From contig NZ_SLWW01000003.1 of the NCBI RefSeq assembly GCF_004342445.1, positions 269,987 through 333,986 of the forward strand: a stretch of DNA of 64,000 nucleotides, written 5' to 3'. A program made the position numbers and the translations under genes. Origin of the DNA: Rhodovulum euryhalinum. Lineage in GTDB: Bacteria; Pseudomonadota; Alphaproteobacteria; Rhodobacterales; Rhodobacteraceae. This document shows positions 50,874 through 59,817 of the stretch, piece by piece; position 1 is the first letter of the stretch, and every line of letters begins with the position of its first letter. Under the pieces are notes generated by a model, which made no database searches, had not been told where the DNA came from, and saw nothing but the letters and a program-made list of their open reading frames with translations.

Positions 50874-52214
50874 TCAGGCGGCCCGAATCGCGCCGAGAAA
50901 GCCGCGGACCCGGTCCGAGAGCGTCACCGTCTCGTCCGAGACCGTGGCCACGGCCTGTTTCAGCGTGGACGAGGTCGTGCCCGTCCGTTCCACGCGGTTC
51001 GACACGTCATGGATCATGTCGGCCATCTCGTTGCTGCTGGCCGCGGTCGATTCCGCGTGCTGTGCGATGTGCTGGGCGGCCTGTTTCTGTTCGTCGACGG
51101 CGAGACGGATGCTTTCGGTGACGCTGCGCATGCGTTGCACGCTGTCGCCGATCCCGGTCATCCGATGCGCCATCGAGCCGCTTTCGGACTGGATGCGCTG
51201 GATGCGGCCGCTGATCGACTCGGTCGCCTCGGTGATCCGCTGGGCCAGCGCCTTGACCTCGAAGGCGACGACCGCGAATCCCTTGCCCGAATCGCCCGCG
51301 CGCGCGGCCTCTACGGTCGCGTTGACCGCCAGCAGGTTGGTCTGGCGCGCGATCGACGAGATCAGGCTGACCACTTCGCCGATCTCTTCGGCCGCACCGT
51401 GCAGGGCGGCCACCTGGGCCGAAGAGGCCTCGGCCTCGGTGGCGGCGATGGCCGAGGCCGAGGCCGCCTCGCCGACATCCTGGGTGATCGAGGCGATCGA
51501 GGCCGACAACTGGTCGATGGCGGCGGCGACAGACTGGGCGCTGGTGGCGATCTGGGTGGCGTTCGCCGAGACGGATCCCGCGCCCTGCCGCGCCCCGATG
51601 ATTTCGGCGTCGAGCCCGTTGGCCGTGCTGTAAAGCCGCCCCATAGAGTCATTCAGCACGTCCACCACCCGGGTGACCTCGGACTCGAAGCTTTCGCCGA
51701 GGCGGGCCATGCGGCCTGCGAAATCCTCGGTCTGGGCCTCGTGGAAGGCCGAGATGGCAAGTTCCATGTCCAGCATCAGGGCGCGGGTCAGCACGTCGGC
51801 ATGGCTGATGGACGGCGGCCGCGACAGAAACCACAGGCGCCGGGGCTGCTCGGCCGCGATGATCCGCTGCAACATGGCCGCGACACGGGCATAGGCGCCG
51901 ACATAGTCGCGCAGGGGCAGGCCGATCCGGTAGTGCACGCGCCCGATGACGTTGGCCTGGGCGAAATAGTCCTGCGTGTAGTCGCAGGTGAACATCCGCG
52001 CCCAGTGCGCCTTCTGCTTGGACCTGGCATGGGCCAGCAGGCGTTTGTCGGCGAAGAACTTCGACCATTCGGGGGTCGCGTCGACATCCGTGTAGAAATC
52101 CCTCAGAACCTCGTCGAGATGGGGAACGACGATTTCCCCGACCTCGCGCAGTACGCCGCGTGTTTCCTTGTCGAGCCCGTAGGCCCAGAGGCGGGCGGGG
52201 GGACGTTGTTCCAT
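50874..52214 (-). CDS. Soluble globin-coupled methyl-accepting chemotaxis protein
   Basis: 446 residues without membrane segments. Residues about 1-170 form a protoglobin sensor, with the haem-region segment IGRVHYRIGLPLRDYVGAY holding a likely proximal His. Residues about 215-440 are a MCP signalling domain with the hairpin core EIGEVVSLISSIARQTNLLA and NATVEAARAG. This is the HemAT-type arrangement for oxygen taxis in the cytosol. No che genes are nearby. Confidence 0.87.
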   Translation of the reverse strand: MEQRPPARLWAYGLDKETRGVLREVGEIVVPHLDEVLRDFYTDVDATPEWSKFFADKRLLAHARSKQKAHWARMFTCDYTQDYFAQANVIGRVHYRIGLPLRDYVGAYARVAAMLQRIIAAEQPRRLWFLSRPPSISHADVLTRALMLDMELAISAFHEAQTEDFAGRMARLGESFESEVTRVVDVLNDSMGRLYSTANGLDAEIIGARQGAGSVSANATQIATSAQSVAAAIDQLSASIASITQDVGEAASASAIAATEAEASSAQVAALHGAAEEIGEVVSLISSIARQTNLLAVNATVEAARAGDSGKGFAVVAFEVKALAQRITEATESISGRIQRIQSESGSMAHRMTGIGDSVQRMRSVTESIRLAVDEQKQAAQHIAQHAESTAASSNEMADMIHDVSNRVERTGTTSSTLKQAVATVSDETVTLSDRVRGFLGAIRAA

Positions 52215-52330
52215 GGATATGTTCCGGTCTGATGGCGAGAGGGCGTTTGTTGTCAGGGGTAAGACCCAAAGATTTCCGACCGGTTACCCGCCCCCGGATC
52301 CGGCCTTCGATATCCATAAACTGCAACGAA

Positions 52331-52356
52331 AAAGGCCGCCCCGAGGGACGGCCCTG
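52331..52356 (-). terminator. Terminator of infC
   Basis: On the minus strand AGGGCCG pairs with CGGCCT across a TCCCTCGGGG loop and is followed by TTTT (52355-52331). Confidence 0.7.
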
Positions 52357-52377
52357 CACGCGATCGGGGCTGGCGCC

Positions 52378-52920
52378 CTATTTGATCGGGCCGATCATCA
52401 TCACCATCTGGCGGCCTTCGAGCCTGGGCATGTTCTCGATCTTGCCGATCTCCTTGACGTCCTCGGCCACCCGCTCCAGCAGGTCGCGCCCGAGATTCTG
52501 GTGCGCCATCTCGCGGCCGCGGAACCTCAGCGTGATCTTCACCTTGTCGCCGCTTTCGAGGAAGCGCATCACGTTGCGCATCTTGACCTCGTAGTCGTGG
52601 GTGTCGGTGTTCGGCCGGAACTTGACCTCCTTGATCTCGATGATCTTCTGATTCTTGCGCGCCTCGGCCTCGCGTTTCTGGGTTTCGTACTTGAACTTGC
52701 CGAAATCCATGATCTTGCAGACCGGCGGCGTGGCGTTGGGAGAGATCTCGACCAGATCGAGCCCGGCGGCCTCGGCCAGTTCGATCCCTCGTTCCGGGGA
52801 AACCACCCCGATATTCTCGCCATCGGCACCGATGAGGCGTATTTCAGAAGCACGGATGCGGTCGTTCACGCGCGGGCCGGTATCACGTGACGGCGGCGCG
52901 TTATGAGGTCTGCGGGCTAT
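52378..52920 (-). CDS. infC: Translation initiation factor IF-3, probable AUA start
   Basis: 180 residues counted from ATA at 52920, which gives the expected N-terminus (M)[20 protein letters not shown] and lies eight bases after AAGGA. The only upstream alternative in frame is a TTG at 52986 with no ribosome site. IF-3 genes commonly use a rare AUU, AUC or AUA start so that IF-3 represses its own translation. The body has [20 protein letters not shown] and the C-terminal [13 protein letters not shown]. No rpmI-rplT follows in the window. Confidence 0.93.
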   Translation of the reverse strand: MARRPHNAPPSRDTGPRVNDRIRASEIRLIGADGENIGVVSPERGIELAEAAGLDLVEISPNATPPVCKIMDFGKFKYETQKREAEARKNQKIIEIKEVKFRPNTDTHDYEVKMRNVMRFLESGDKVKITLRFRGREMAHQNLGRDLLERVAEDVKEIGKIENMPRLEGRQMVMMIGPIK

Positions 52921-53115
52921 GGTGGCGTTCCTTATTCTGCCTAGGTTGACCGGCAACAAATTAACCGCCGGGCCGCCTTGCTTCAAGGCGCTTTTCCGGG
53001 GTGTTCTTGGCAGATAAGTGCCAGTGCGGCGAAGCGCGGGTTTGCCTCGGACGTGGTTCGTGCGACAACTGGCACGGGTGGGACCGTGCGATCCCGGGAC
53101 ATGAGGACAAGAGCA

Positions 53116-53760
53116 ATGAAAAAAGCGCTGATGACAATCATCATTCTCGCTGCCATCGGTGTTGGCGGCTATATCTGGTATCTCGGCAACATGACCGGTG
53201 AAGGGACTGCGCCCGAGGCCGCCGAGACGCCGGCCGAGGCTGTCGAAGAGGCCGTCGAGGCGACCGAAGGGGCGGCCGAAGAGGCGGTTGACGCCGCCGG
53301 TGAGGCCGTTGAAGCCGCCGGAGATGCGGCCGGCGAAGCGGTCGAGGCAACCGAAGAGGCAGCAGGCGAGGCGGCCGAGGCCGCCGAAGAGACGACCGAG
53401 GACGCCGCCGCGGCCGGGGAAGAGGCCACCGAGGCTGCGGGCGAAGCCGCGGAAGAGGCCGAGGCCGTTGCCGAAGAGGCGGTCGAGGAGACCGAAGCCG
53501 CCGCCGAAGAGGCCGCCGATGCGGTCGAGGACGCCACGGAGCCTGCAGCCGAGGCCGTCGAGGAGGCCGTGACGGGTGCGCCCACCGACGTGCTGAGCCC
53601 CGAGGGCTTCGACGCCGATGCGGTGATCGCGATGATCGACGACTCGTCGCTGGGCGAGGGCGAGAAGGAAGTCCTCAAATCTGCCGTCGAGACGGCCCGC
53701 AACGTCCCCGACATGGTCGGGCCGGTGCTTGAACAGGTCCGCAGCGCGCTGGGCATGTAG
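53116..53760 (+). CDS. Membrane-anchored Ala/Glu-rich repetitive protein
   Basis: 214 residues from ATG 53116 with GAGG upstream. An N-terminal uncleaved-looking helix [20 protein letters not shown] anchors it, facing the periplasm. Residues about 30-150 are built from Glu-Glu-Ala and Glu-Ala-Ala runs with Val and Thr at intervals, a long negatively charged helix resembling LEA/apolipoprotein-like repeats. A non-repetitive C-terminal domain (about 155-214) has [20 protein letters not shown]. Function unknown. Base composition follows the repeat, not transfer. Confidence 0.75.
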   Translation: MKKALMTIIILAAIGVGGYIWYLGNMTGEGTAPEAAETPAEAVEEAVEATEGAAEEAVDAAGEAVEAAGDAAGEAVEATEEAAGEAAEAAEETTEDAAAAGEEATEAAGEAAEEAEAVAEEAVEETEAAAEEAADAVEDATEPAAEAVEEAVTGAPTDVLSPEGFDADAVIAMIDDSSLGEGEKEVLKSAVETARNVPDMVGPVLEQVRSALGM

Positions 53761-53816
53761 GCGTATACACGGCCCGGGACGCAGACCGGCGTCCCGCGGC
53801 CTGTCCCGAAAAGAAG

Positions 53817-53853
53817 AACGCCCCGCAAGAACGTGTCCTGCGGGGCGTTTTTC
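53817..53853. terminator. Bidirectional terminator
   Basis: AACGCCCCGCA (53817-53827) and TGCGGGGCGTT (53839-53849), followed by T-run, with A-run preceding; serves the convergent gene at 53875 as well. Confidence 0.85.
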
Positions 53854-53874
53854 ATTTCGGGGTCGGGGCTTGGC

Positions 53875-54696
53875 CTAGCCGACGAAGGCCTTTTCGACCA
53901 CGTATTCCGCGGGTTCGGAATTGGCGCCCTCGCGCAGGTTCCAGCCGTCGAGGATCGCCATGATGTCCTTGTTGAAATCGAGCGAACCGCACACCATCGC
54001 CCGGTCGATGGCCGGGTCCATCCGGTCGGTGCCGAGGCCGAGATCGGCGAAGACCTTGCCCGAGGCAAGGTTGTCGGTCACGCGGCCCATGGTGTGGAAA
54101 TCCTCGCGGGTCGTCGTGGGATAGTATTTCAGCTTGTCGCCCACGAACTCGCCGATCAGCGGGTCTTCGGGCAGGCTTTCGACCAGTTGGCGCCCGAATT
54201 CCAGTTCCGCCACCTCGCGGCAGGTATGCATCATGATGACCTCGTCATACCGTTCATAGGTGTCGGGGTCGCGCATCAGGCTGGCGAAGGGGGCGATGCC
54301 GGTGCCGGTGGCCAGGAACCACAGCCGCTTGCCGGGCAAGAGCGCATCAAGGACCAAGGTGCCCACGGGCTTGGGCCGCAGGATGATCTCGTCGCCGGGC
54401 TGGATGTGTTGCAGCCGGCTGGTCAGCGGGCCGTCCTGCACCTTGATCGAATAGAAATCGAGGCCTTCGTCCCACGACGGCGAGGCGATCGAGTAGGCGC
54501 GCATGATCGGCTTGCCGTCGTCGCCGGGCAGCCCGATCATCACGAACTCGCCCGAGCGAAAGCGCAGCGACTGGGGCCGGGTGGTCCGGAAATAGAACAG
54601 ATCGTCGGTATAGTGACGCACCTCGGTCACGGTCTGCGCATCGGGCAGGGTCTTCTTGGCGGCGGTTGCGTCGGTCACGGAGGTCTGCTGATTCAT
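53875..54696 (-). CDS. fpr: Ferredoxin/flavodoxin-NADP reductase
   Basis: 273 residues. FAD motif RAYSIASP at about 66-73, NADP-binding GTGIAPFASL at about 130-139, C-terminal aromatic-poor end as in subclass I bacterial FPRs (KAFVG). It moves electrons between NADPH and ferredoxin or flavodoxin and is often part of oxidative-stress defence. A leader hairpin GGGGCC/GGCCCC lies just before the gene on the minus strand. Confidence 0.9.
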   Translation of the reverse strand: MNQQTSVTDATAAKKTLPDAQTVTEVRHYTDDLFYFRTTRPQSLRFRSGEFVMIGLPGDDGKPIMRAYSIASPSWDEGLDFYSIKVQDGPLTSRLQHIQPGDEIILRPKPVGTLVLDALLPGKRLWFLATGTGIAPFASLMRDPDTYERYDEVIMMHTCREVAELEFGRQLVESLPEDPLIGEFVGDKLKYYPTTTREDFHTMGRVTDNLASGKVFADLGLGTDRMDPAIDRAMVCGSLDFNKDIMAILDGWNLREGANSEPAEYVVEKAFVG

Positions 54697-55098
54697 GTCA
54701 ATACGATCAACGGGGCCGTTGGCCCCGCCCTTTCCTTCTAGGTGTCCTCGCCTTTCGGGGAAACCCCCAACCTTCCGGTCCTGGCGCGAAGGCTTGGTCC
54801 GGAACCTCCGGCCGGGTATTCCCGACCAGTCCGGCGGGGACCATGACTCAGATCAAGCCGGAAGGCCACACGCCATGCCCCGATTCCTGCCCAACCTTGC
54901 CGCTGCGCCCCCGCCTGCGGGGCGGCAGAGGCTGAAAATGGCCGGCGGGCGGATATTTGCCCGCGCTGGCAAGGCCGACCAAAGAAGGGCTTTCCGGCCG
55001 CCCGGCGTTGATGTAGCGTAATTTTTGTCCGCAGGGTCAAATCACAATGCACCCCGGCGGGCAAACAGGGAAATCAAATAGAGTTATTATACATTTAC
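54697..55098. other. Intergenic region between divergent fpr and Crp/Fnr genes
   Basis: 402 bp that must contain both promoters. A GGGGCC-GTT-GGCCCC hairpin (about 54711-54726) is in the fpr leader. The right end (55020-55098) is AT-rich for this genome and likely holds the regulator's promoter. No FNR-type TTGAT-N4-ATCAA site and no credible gene were found. Confidence 0.45.
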
Positions 55099-55815
55099 AT
55101 GGAACTGAATCACGCCAGACGCAGAATCCGGGAGGTCGGTTGGCTCCGACAGTTGCCGGGACCGTTCTGCACAGCCTTTCTTGCAGGATCGCATCTGCGC
55201 CGCTGCGCGGCCGGTCAGCCCCTGTTTCACCGCAATGATCCGGCGCCGGATTTCCTGGGGCTCGTCGACGGCCTTCTCTACATCTATTCCGAGGCAGGGG
55301 ACGAAGGCTCGCGGCTGATCTTCGTGGCCCATCCGGGCTGGTGGGCGGGCAGCATCGCCATTGTCGGCGGCACGGAACGGCGGTGCACGGTGGTTGCGCA
55401 GGCGCCCTCGATCCTGCTGTCGGTGCCGCGCATGCATGTCGAGGCGCTGGCCCGGCGCGACACCTCGGCCTGGCGCCATGTCGCTGCGAACGTCGCGCAG
55501 CAATATGACAGTCTTTCGCTTCTGCTGCTGGCGCACAGCCATCCCGACCCCCGGGTGCGGCTGCTGATCTCGCTGGTGCGGCTGCACCGTTTCAACGATG
55601 GCGCAACCGTCTTTCAGGTGACCCAGTCCGAGCTGGCCGAGATGGCGGGCCTGTCGCGGAACTCGGCGAACCGGGCGATGCGGCAGTTCGCCGCTGACGG
55701 GCTGATCGAGACCGGCTATGGCTGGCTCAGGATCGTCGACCCCGTCGCCATGACCGCCGCGCTGGGTCAGTTGCGCGCCCTTGAGTCCGGGAGCGAGCGC
55801 CGCCGGGTCGGCTGA
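55099..55815 (+). CDS. Crp/Fnr-family transcriptional regulator
   Basis: 238 residues. N-terminal cyclic-nucleotide-binding-type barrel (about 15-130) without FNR Cys cluster (only scattered Cys). The C-terminal HTH has VTQSELAEMAGLSRNSANRA at about 175-194. Ligand not predictable. No clear ribosome site before the ATG. It is followed by a terminator and then the dctPQM operon, which it may regulate; that is inference from position. Confidence 0.8.
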   Translation: MELNHARRRIREVGWLRQLPGPFCTAFLAGSHLRRCAAGQPLFHRNDPAPDFLGLVDGLLYIYSEAGDEGSRLIFVAHPGWWAGSIAIVGGTERRCTVVAQAPSILLSVPRMHVEALARRDTSAWRHVAANVAQQYDSLSLLLLAHSHPDPRVRLLISLVRLHRFNDGATVFQVTQSELAEMAGLSRNSANRAMRQFAADGLIETGYGWLRIVDPVAMTAALGQLRALESGSERRRVG

Positions 55816-55855
55816 GGCGCCTGTGCGGTCCGGCGCTTGCGGCAAACGCCTGCCG

Positions 55856-55872
55856 GCTGCACCGGGTGCAGC
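55856..55872. promoter_or_regulatory. Palindrome upstream of dctP
   Basis: GCTGCACCGGGTGCAGC, 8-bp perfect arms around one G. Possible operator between the Crp/Fnr gene and dctP; it precedes the terminator, so a role for dctP is uncertain. Confidence 0.35.
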
Positions 55873-55891
55873 CCACTCGCGCCATGGATGC

Positions 55892-55919
55892 CCGCCCATG
55901 CCGGGAGGGGGCGGTTTTT
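55892..55919 (+). terminator. Terminator of the Crp/Fnr gene
   Basis: CCGCCC (55892-55897) and GGGCGG (55909-55914) followed by TTTTT. Confidence 0.65.
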
Positions 55920-56012
55920 CTTGAGACACGGGCGATCATCGGTGATAGTCGGGCGCCGCCCCCCCCGGGGGGCGTTCCTGACAAGCAACCAGTCGATCTG
56001 GGAGGATACCGC

Positions 56013-57017
56013 ATGAAGACCCTGACTGCCGCCGCTGCCGCCGTGGCGCTGACCGTATCGGCCGGCGCTGCGCTGGCGCAGTGCGACGATGGCGAGATGG
56101 TCATCAAGTTCAGCCACGTGACCAACGCCGACAAGCATCCCAAGGGCATCGCCGCGGCGCTGTTCGCCGAGCGGGTGAACACCGAGATGAACGGCGTGGC
56201 CTGCATGGAGGTCTATCCGAACACCACGCTCTATAACGATGACCAGGTGCTTGAGGCGATGCTGAACGGCGACGTCCAGTTCGCCGCGCCCTCGCTGTCG
56301 AAATTCGAGAAATACACCAAGGTCTTCCGCATCTTCGACCTGCCCTTCCTGTTCGAGGACATCGCGGCCGTCGACGCCTTCCAGGTTTCCGAAGCCGGCG
56401 AGGCGATGAAGCAGTCGATGGCACGCCGCGGCCTTCTGGGGCTGGAGTTCTGGCACAACGGGATGAAGCAGCTGTCGGCGAACAAGCCGCTGCTGGTGCC
56501 CGAGGATGCCCAGGGGCTGAAGTTCCGGGTGCAGACCTCGGACGTGCTGGTGGCGCAGATGGAGGCGCTGGGGGCAAGCCCCCAGCCGATGGCCTTCTCC
56601 GAGGTCTACGGCGCGCTGCAGACCGGCGTGGTCGACGGGCAGGAGAACACCTGGTCGAACATCTACGGCCAGAAGTTCTTCGAGGTGCAGGACGGCACCA
56701 CCGAAACCAACCACGGCGCGCTGGACTATCTGGTGGTGACCTCGGTCGAATGGTGGGAAGGCCTCGACGCGGGCGTCCGCGACCAGATCGCGACGATCCT
56801 TCGCGAGGTGACCGTCGATCGCAACGCCGCGGTCGATCAGGTCGATACCGAGGCGCGGCAGGCGATCCTGGATGCGGGCGGCGTGATCCGCGAACTGACG
56901 CCCGAACAGCGCCAGGCCTGGGTCGACGCGATGAAGCCCGTCTGGGCCAAGTTCGAGGCCGATATCGGCGCCGAGAACATCGAGGCCGCGCAGAGCTTCA
57001 ACAAGAGCGGCAGCTGA
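56013..57017 (+). CDS. dctP: TRAP transporter substrate-binding protein (DctP type)
   Basis: 334 residues from ATG 56013 with GGGAGGATACC upstream. Signal peptide ends at LALA. The mature protein has the DctP pattern: VIKFSHVTNADKHPKG, FRVQTSDVLVAQMEALGASP with the substrate-binding Arg, and QTGVVDGQENTWSN. It is a periplasmic receptor for a carboxylate, likely C4-dicarboxylate. First of dctPQM. Confidence 0.92.
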   Translation: MKTLTAAAAAVALTVSAGAALAQCDDGEMVIKFSHVTNADKHPKGIAAALFAERVNTEMNGVACMEVYPNTTLYNDDQVLEAMLNGDVQFAAPSLSKFEKYTKVFRIFDLPFLFEDIAAVDAFQVSEAGEAMKQSMARRGLLGLEFWHNGMKQLSANKPLLVPEDAQGLKFRVQTSDVLVAQMEALGASPQPMAFSEVYGALQTGVVDGQENTWSNIYGQKFFEVQDGTTETNHGALDYLVVTSVEWWEGLDAGVRDQIATILREVTVDRNAAVDQVDTEARQAILDAGGVIRELTPEQRQAWVDAMKPVWAKFEADIGAENIEAAQSFNKSGS

Positions 57018-57107
57018 CGCGCCGTCTTCCGTGACACCCGCGGTGGCCCCTTCACGGGGCCGCCGTCCGGTGCCGGACCGTTCACGACAATCGGGGAGCC
57101 GCAGGGG

Positions 57108-57806
57108 ATGAGTGCATCTTACCGGCCGAAATCCGCGCTGGGGCGCGCGGTGCATGCCTTCGAGGAAACGGCAATCGCCGCGCTTCTCGGCCTGATGACG
57201 CTGGTGACCTTCGTCAACGTGGTGCTGCGCTATGTCTTCAATACCGGGCTGATCTGGGGGCTGGAAGTCACACTGGTCCTGTTCGCCTGGCTGGTGCTGT
57301 TCGGCATCGCCTACGGGTTCAAGATCACCATGCATCTGGGCGTGGACGCGCTGCTGAACATGGCCACGCGCGGAACGCGGCGGGTGCTGTCGCTGGTGGC
57401 GCTGGGCATCTGCCTTGCCTATGCGGCCTTGCTGATGAAGGGAGCGTGGGACTACTGGGCGCCCTTCGCCAACCTTGCGCCGACCACCGGGCGCTGGTTC
57501 CCGACGGGCTTCGAGGACATGAAGCCCTGGGATTACCGCGGCTACGTCCCGACCGAGCGCATCCCGATCCCGGAAGTCCTGCGCGGCCCGCTGGAATACC
57601 TGTTCCTGCCCGAGGGCGAGGATCCCTATGAGAAACTGCCCGTCGCCGTGCCCTATGCCATGGTGCCGCTGGCCGCGGCGCTGATCCTGTTCCGCCTGGT
57701 CCAGGCGGGTTGGCGGATCGTGACGGGTCGCCAGGAATGGTTGATCGTCAGCCACGAGGCCGAGGATGCGGTCGCCGAGGCCGCAGCCGCACGCAAGGAG
57801 TCCTGA
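57108..57806 (+). CDS. dctQ: TRAP transporter small membrane subunit
   Basis: 232 residues with four membrane helices; LGLMTLVTFVNVVLRYVFNT and WGLEVTLVLFAWLVLFGIAY match DctQ. A periplasmic insert between helices 3 and 4 (about 125-185) is long and Pro-rich, a known variant. Followed three bases later by dctM. Confidence 0.9.
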   Translation: MSASYRPKSALGRAVHAFEETAIAALLGLMTLVTFVNVVLRYVFNTGLIWGLEVTLVLFAWLVLFGIAYGFKITMHLGVDALLNMATRGTRRVLSLVALGICLAYAALLMKGAWDYWAPFANLAPTTGRWFPTGFEDMKPWDYRGYVPTERIPIPEVLRGPLEYLFLPEGEDPYEKLPVAVPYAMVPLAAALILFRLVQAGWRIVTGRQEWLIVSHEAEDAVAEAAAARKES

Positions 57807-57809
57807 GCC

Positions 57810-59207
57810 ATGGAAGTCGCGCTTCTCTTCGCGATGGTGATCGGCTTCCTGCTGATCGGCGTGCCGATCGCGGTCTCGCTGGGCATGGCGTCGATCCTGT
57901 TCCTGCTGGCCTTTTCCGAGACCTCGCTGGCCTCGATCGCGCAGTCGATGTACCAGGCGATGGCCGGGCACTACACGCTGCTGGCGATCCCGTTCTTCAT
58001 CCTCGCCTCCAGCTTCATGTCGACGGGCGGCGTGGCGCGGCGGATCATCCGGTTCTCCATCGCCTGCGTCGGGCACCTGCGGGGCGGGCTGGCCATTGCC
58101 GGCGTCTTTGCCTGCATGCTGTTCGCGGCGCTGTCGGGATCGTCGCCCGCCACCGTGGTCGCCATCGGTTCGATCGTCATCGCGGCGATGCGCAAGGTGG
58201 GCTATACCCGCGATTTCGCCGCCGGGGTGATCTGCAACGCGGGCACGCTGGGGATCCTGATCCCGCCCTCGATCGTGATGGTGGTCTATGCCTCGGCCAC
58301 CGACGTCTCGGTCGGACGGATGTTCCTTGCGGGCGTGATCCCCGGCCTGCTGGCGGGCACGATGCTGATGCTGGCGATCTATGTCATGGCGGTGATCCGC
58401 AACATGCCCAAGGGAGACTGGCAGGGCTGGGGCGAGATCTTCGCCAGCTTCCGCGACGCGTTCTGGGGGCTGATGCTGATCGGCATCATCATGGGCGGGA
58501 TCTACGGTATTCCGGGCGTGACGGGGGCGATCTTTACCCCCACCGAGGCGGCGGCCGTCGCCGCGGTCTATGCCTTCCTGATCGCGGTCTTTGTCTATCG
58601 CGACATGGGGCCGCTGAAGCCGCGCGAAGAGGGCGGGCGGCCTGTGCCGCTCTGGCAGCGGCCGCAGGCGCTGGTCACGGGGTTCGTCCACCGCGATACG
58701 CGGAACACGCTGCTTGATGCCGCCAAGCTGACCATCATGCTGATGTTCATCATCGCCAACGCGCTGATCCTGAAACACGTGCTGACCGACGAGCAGATCC
58801 CGCAGAAGATCGCGGGCGCGATGCTGGATGCAGGCTTCGGGCCGGTGATGTTCCTGGTACTGGTCAACGTGATCCTGCTGATCGGCGGTCAGTTCATGGA
58901 GCCCTCGGGGTTGATCGTGATCGTGGCGCCGCTGGTGTTCCCGATCGCGATAGAACTGGGGATCGACCCGATTCACCTGGGCATCATCATGGTGGTGAAC
59001 ATGGAGATCGGGATGATCACGCCGCCGGTGGGTCTGAACCTGTTCGTGACCTCGGGCGTTGCGGGGATGCCGATGATGCGGGTGGTCTGGGCGGCGCTGC
59101 CCTTCCTTGCGGTGCTGTTCGTGTTCCTGATCATCGTGACCTACATCCCCTGGCTGTCGACCTGGCTGCCGACCTCAGTGATGGGCCCCGAGATCATCAT
59201 CAAGTGA
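57810..59207 (+). CDS. dctM: TRAP transporter large membrane subunit
   Basis: 465 residues with about twelve helices. Family motifs LFAALSGSSPATVVAIGSIV, GTLGILIPPSIVMVVYA and GMITPPVGLNLFVTSGVAG. It is the sodium-coupled permease. Together with dctP and dctQ it imports a dicarboxylate. Ends at a TTCG-loop hairpin. Confidence 0.94.
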   Translation: MEVALLFAMVIGFLLIGVPIAVSLGMASILFLLAFSETSLASIAQSMYQAMAGHYTLLAIPFFILASSFMSTGGVARRIIRFSIACVGHLRGGLAIAGVFACMLFAALSGSSPATVVAIGSIVIAAMRKVGYTRDFAAGVICNAGTLGILIPPSIVMVVYASATDVSVGRMFLAGVIPGLLAGTMLMLAIYVMAVIRNMPKGDWQGWGEIFASFRDAFWGLMLIGIIMGGIYGIPGVTGAIFTPTEAAAVAAVYAFLIAVFVYRDMGPLKPREEGGRPVPLWQRPQALVTGFVHRDTRNTLLDAAKLTIMLMFIIANALILKHVLTDEQIPQKIAGAMLDAGFGPVMFLVLVNVILLIGGQFMEPSGLIVIVAPLVFPIAIELGIDPIHLGIIMVVNMEIGMITPPVGLNLFVTSGVAGMPMMRVVWAALPFLAVLFVFLIIVTYIPWLSTWLPTSVMGPEIIIK

Positions 59208-59212
59208 GCCGA

Positions 59213-59236
59213 GCGCCGGTCCTTCGGGACCGGCGC
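59213..59236 (+). terminator. Hairpin terminating dctPQM
   Basis: GCGCCGGTCC, TTCG tetraloop, GGACCGGCGC directly after the dctM stop; no T-run. Confidence 0.55.
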
Positions 59237-59283
59237 AAGCGATGCGTTCGCGGCCGCGCCGGGGCGGCGCCTTACCCGTGTCC

Positions 59284-59742
59284 TCAACCCGTTGCAGCGA
59301 TCCGCAGCAAACCCGCACGCAGCCCCGCCTGATCGGGCAGGTCGGCATCCAGCGCGTCATGCGCCGCGCGCCAGGCCGGCAGCGCCCGCGCAAGGAGATC
59401 CGCGCCCGTTTCCGTCAGCCGCAGCCGCCGCCCGCGCCGATCCTGCGCATCGGCGGCCGCCGCGACCAGTCCGCGCCGTTCGAGCGGTTTCAACGCCGCG
59501 GTCAGCGTCGTGCGGTCCATGCCGAGGAACGGCGCCAGGTCGCCGATCAGCGGCGGGACAGGCCGGTTCAGCGCCATCATCAGCGAGAACTGCCCGCTGG
59601 TCAGCCCGAACGGCCTGAGCGCGCGGTCGAAGCGCCGCGCCAGCACCCGGGCCGCGCGCTGGACGTGAAGGCACAGACAGCGCTCGCCGACCGCATGGGC
59701 GACGGATTGGGGCAGATGGTCTCGCATCGCGGGGTCGATCAT
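59284..59742 (-). CDS. MarR-family regulator
   Basis: 152 residues. The winged HTH has LTSGQFSLMMALNRPVPPLI then DLAPFLGMDRTTLTAALKPL, with wing RRGRRLRLTETG. It binds, by inference, the 20-bp palindrome immediately before its start and so controls itself and the divergent DUF1428 gene. An ATG five codons in (MRDHL) is an alternative start. Confidence 0.88.
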   Translation of the reverse strand: MIDPAMRDHLPQSVAHAVGERCLCLHVQRAARVLARRFDRALRPFGLTSGQFSLMMALNRPVPPLIGDLAPFLGMDRTTLTAALKPLERRGLVAAAADAQDRRGRRLRLTETGADLLARALPAWRAAHDALDADLPDQAGLRAGLLRIAATG

Positions 59743-59743
59743 G

Positions 59744-59763
59744 TTATGTTGATATCAACATAA
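59744..59763. promoter_or_regulatory. MarR operator, perfect palindrome
   Basis: TTATGTTGATATCAACATAA, a 20-bp perfect palindrome, one base upstream of the marR start codon and 55 bp before the divergent gene. Its core also resembles divergent promoter elements. Confidence 0.85.
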
Positions 59764-59817
59764 AGCCGTGCGAGTCGGGATGCCACCGAAATCGACGGGA
59801 CAGGAAGGGAGGAAATC

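Noticed and set aside
53169..54068. A Ser/Ala-rich minus-strand frame opposite the Ala/Glu-rich gene
   Set aside because: It is the complement of the Glu/Ala repeat codons and crosses a strong terminator and the fpr gene.
55767..58976. A 1,069-codon open frame on the minus strand opposite dctPQM
   Set aside because: It is antisense to three well-recognised TRAP genes, rich in Arg/His/Gln as expected of a complement frame in high-GC DNA, and has no ribosome site or family pattern.
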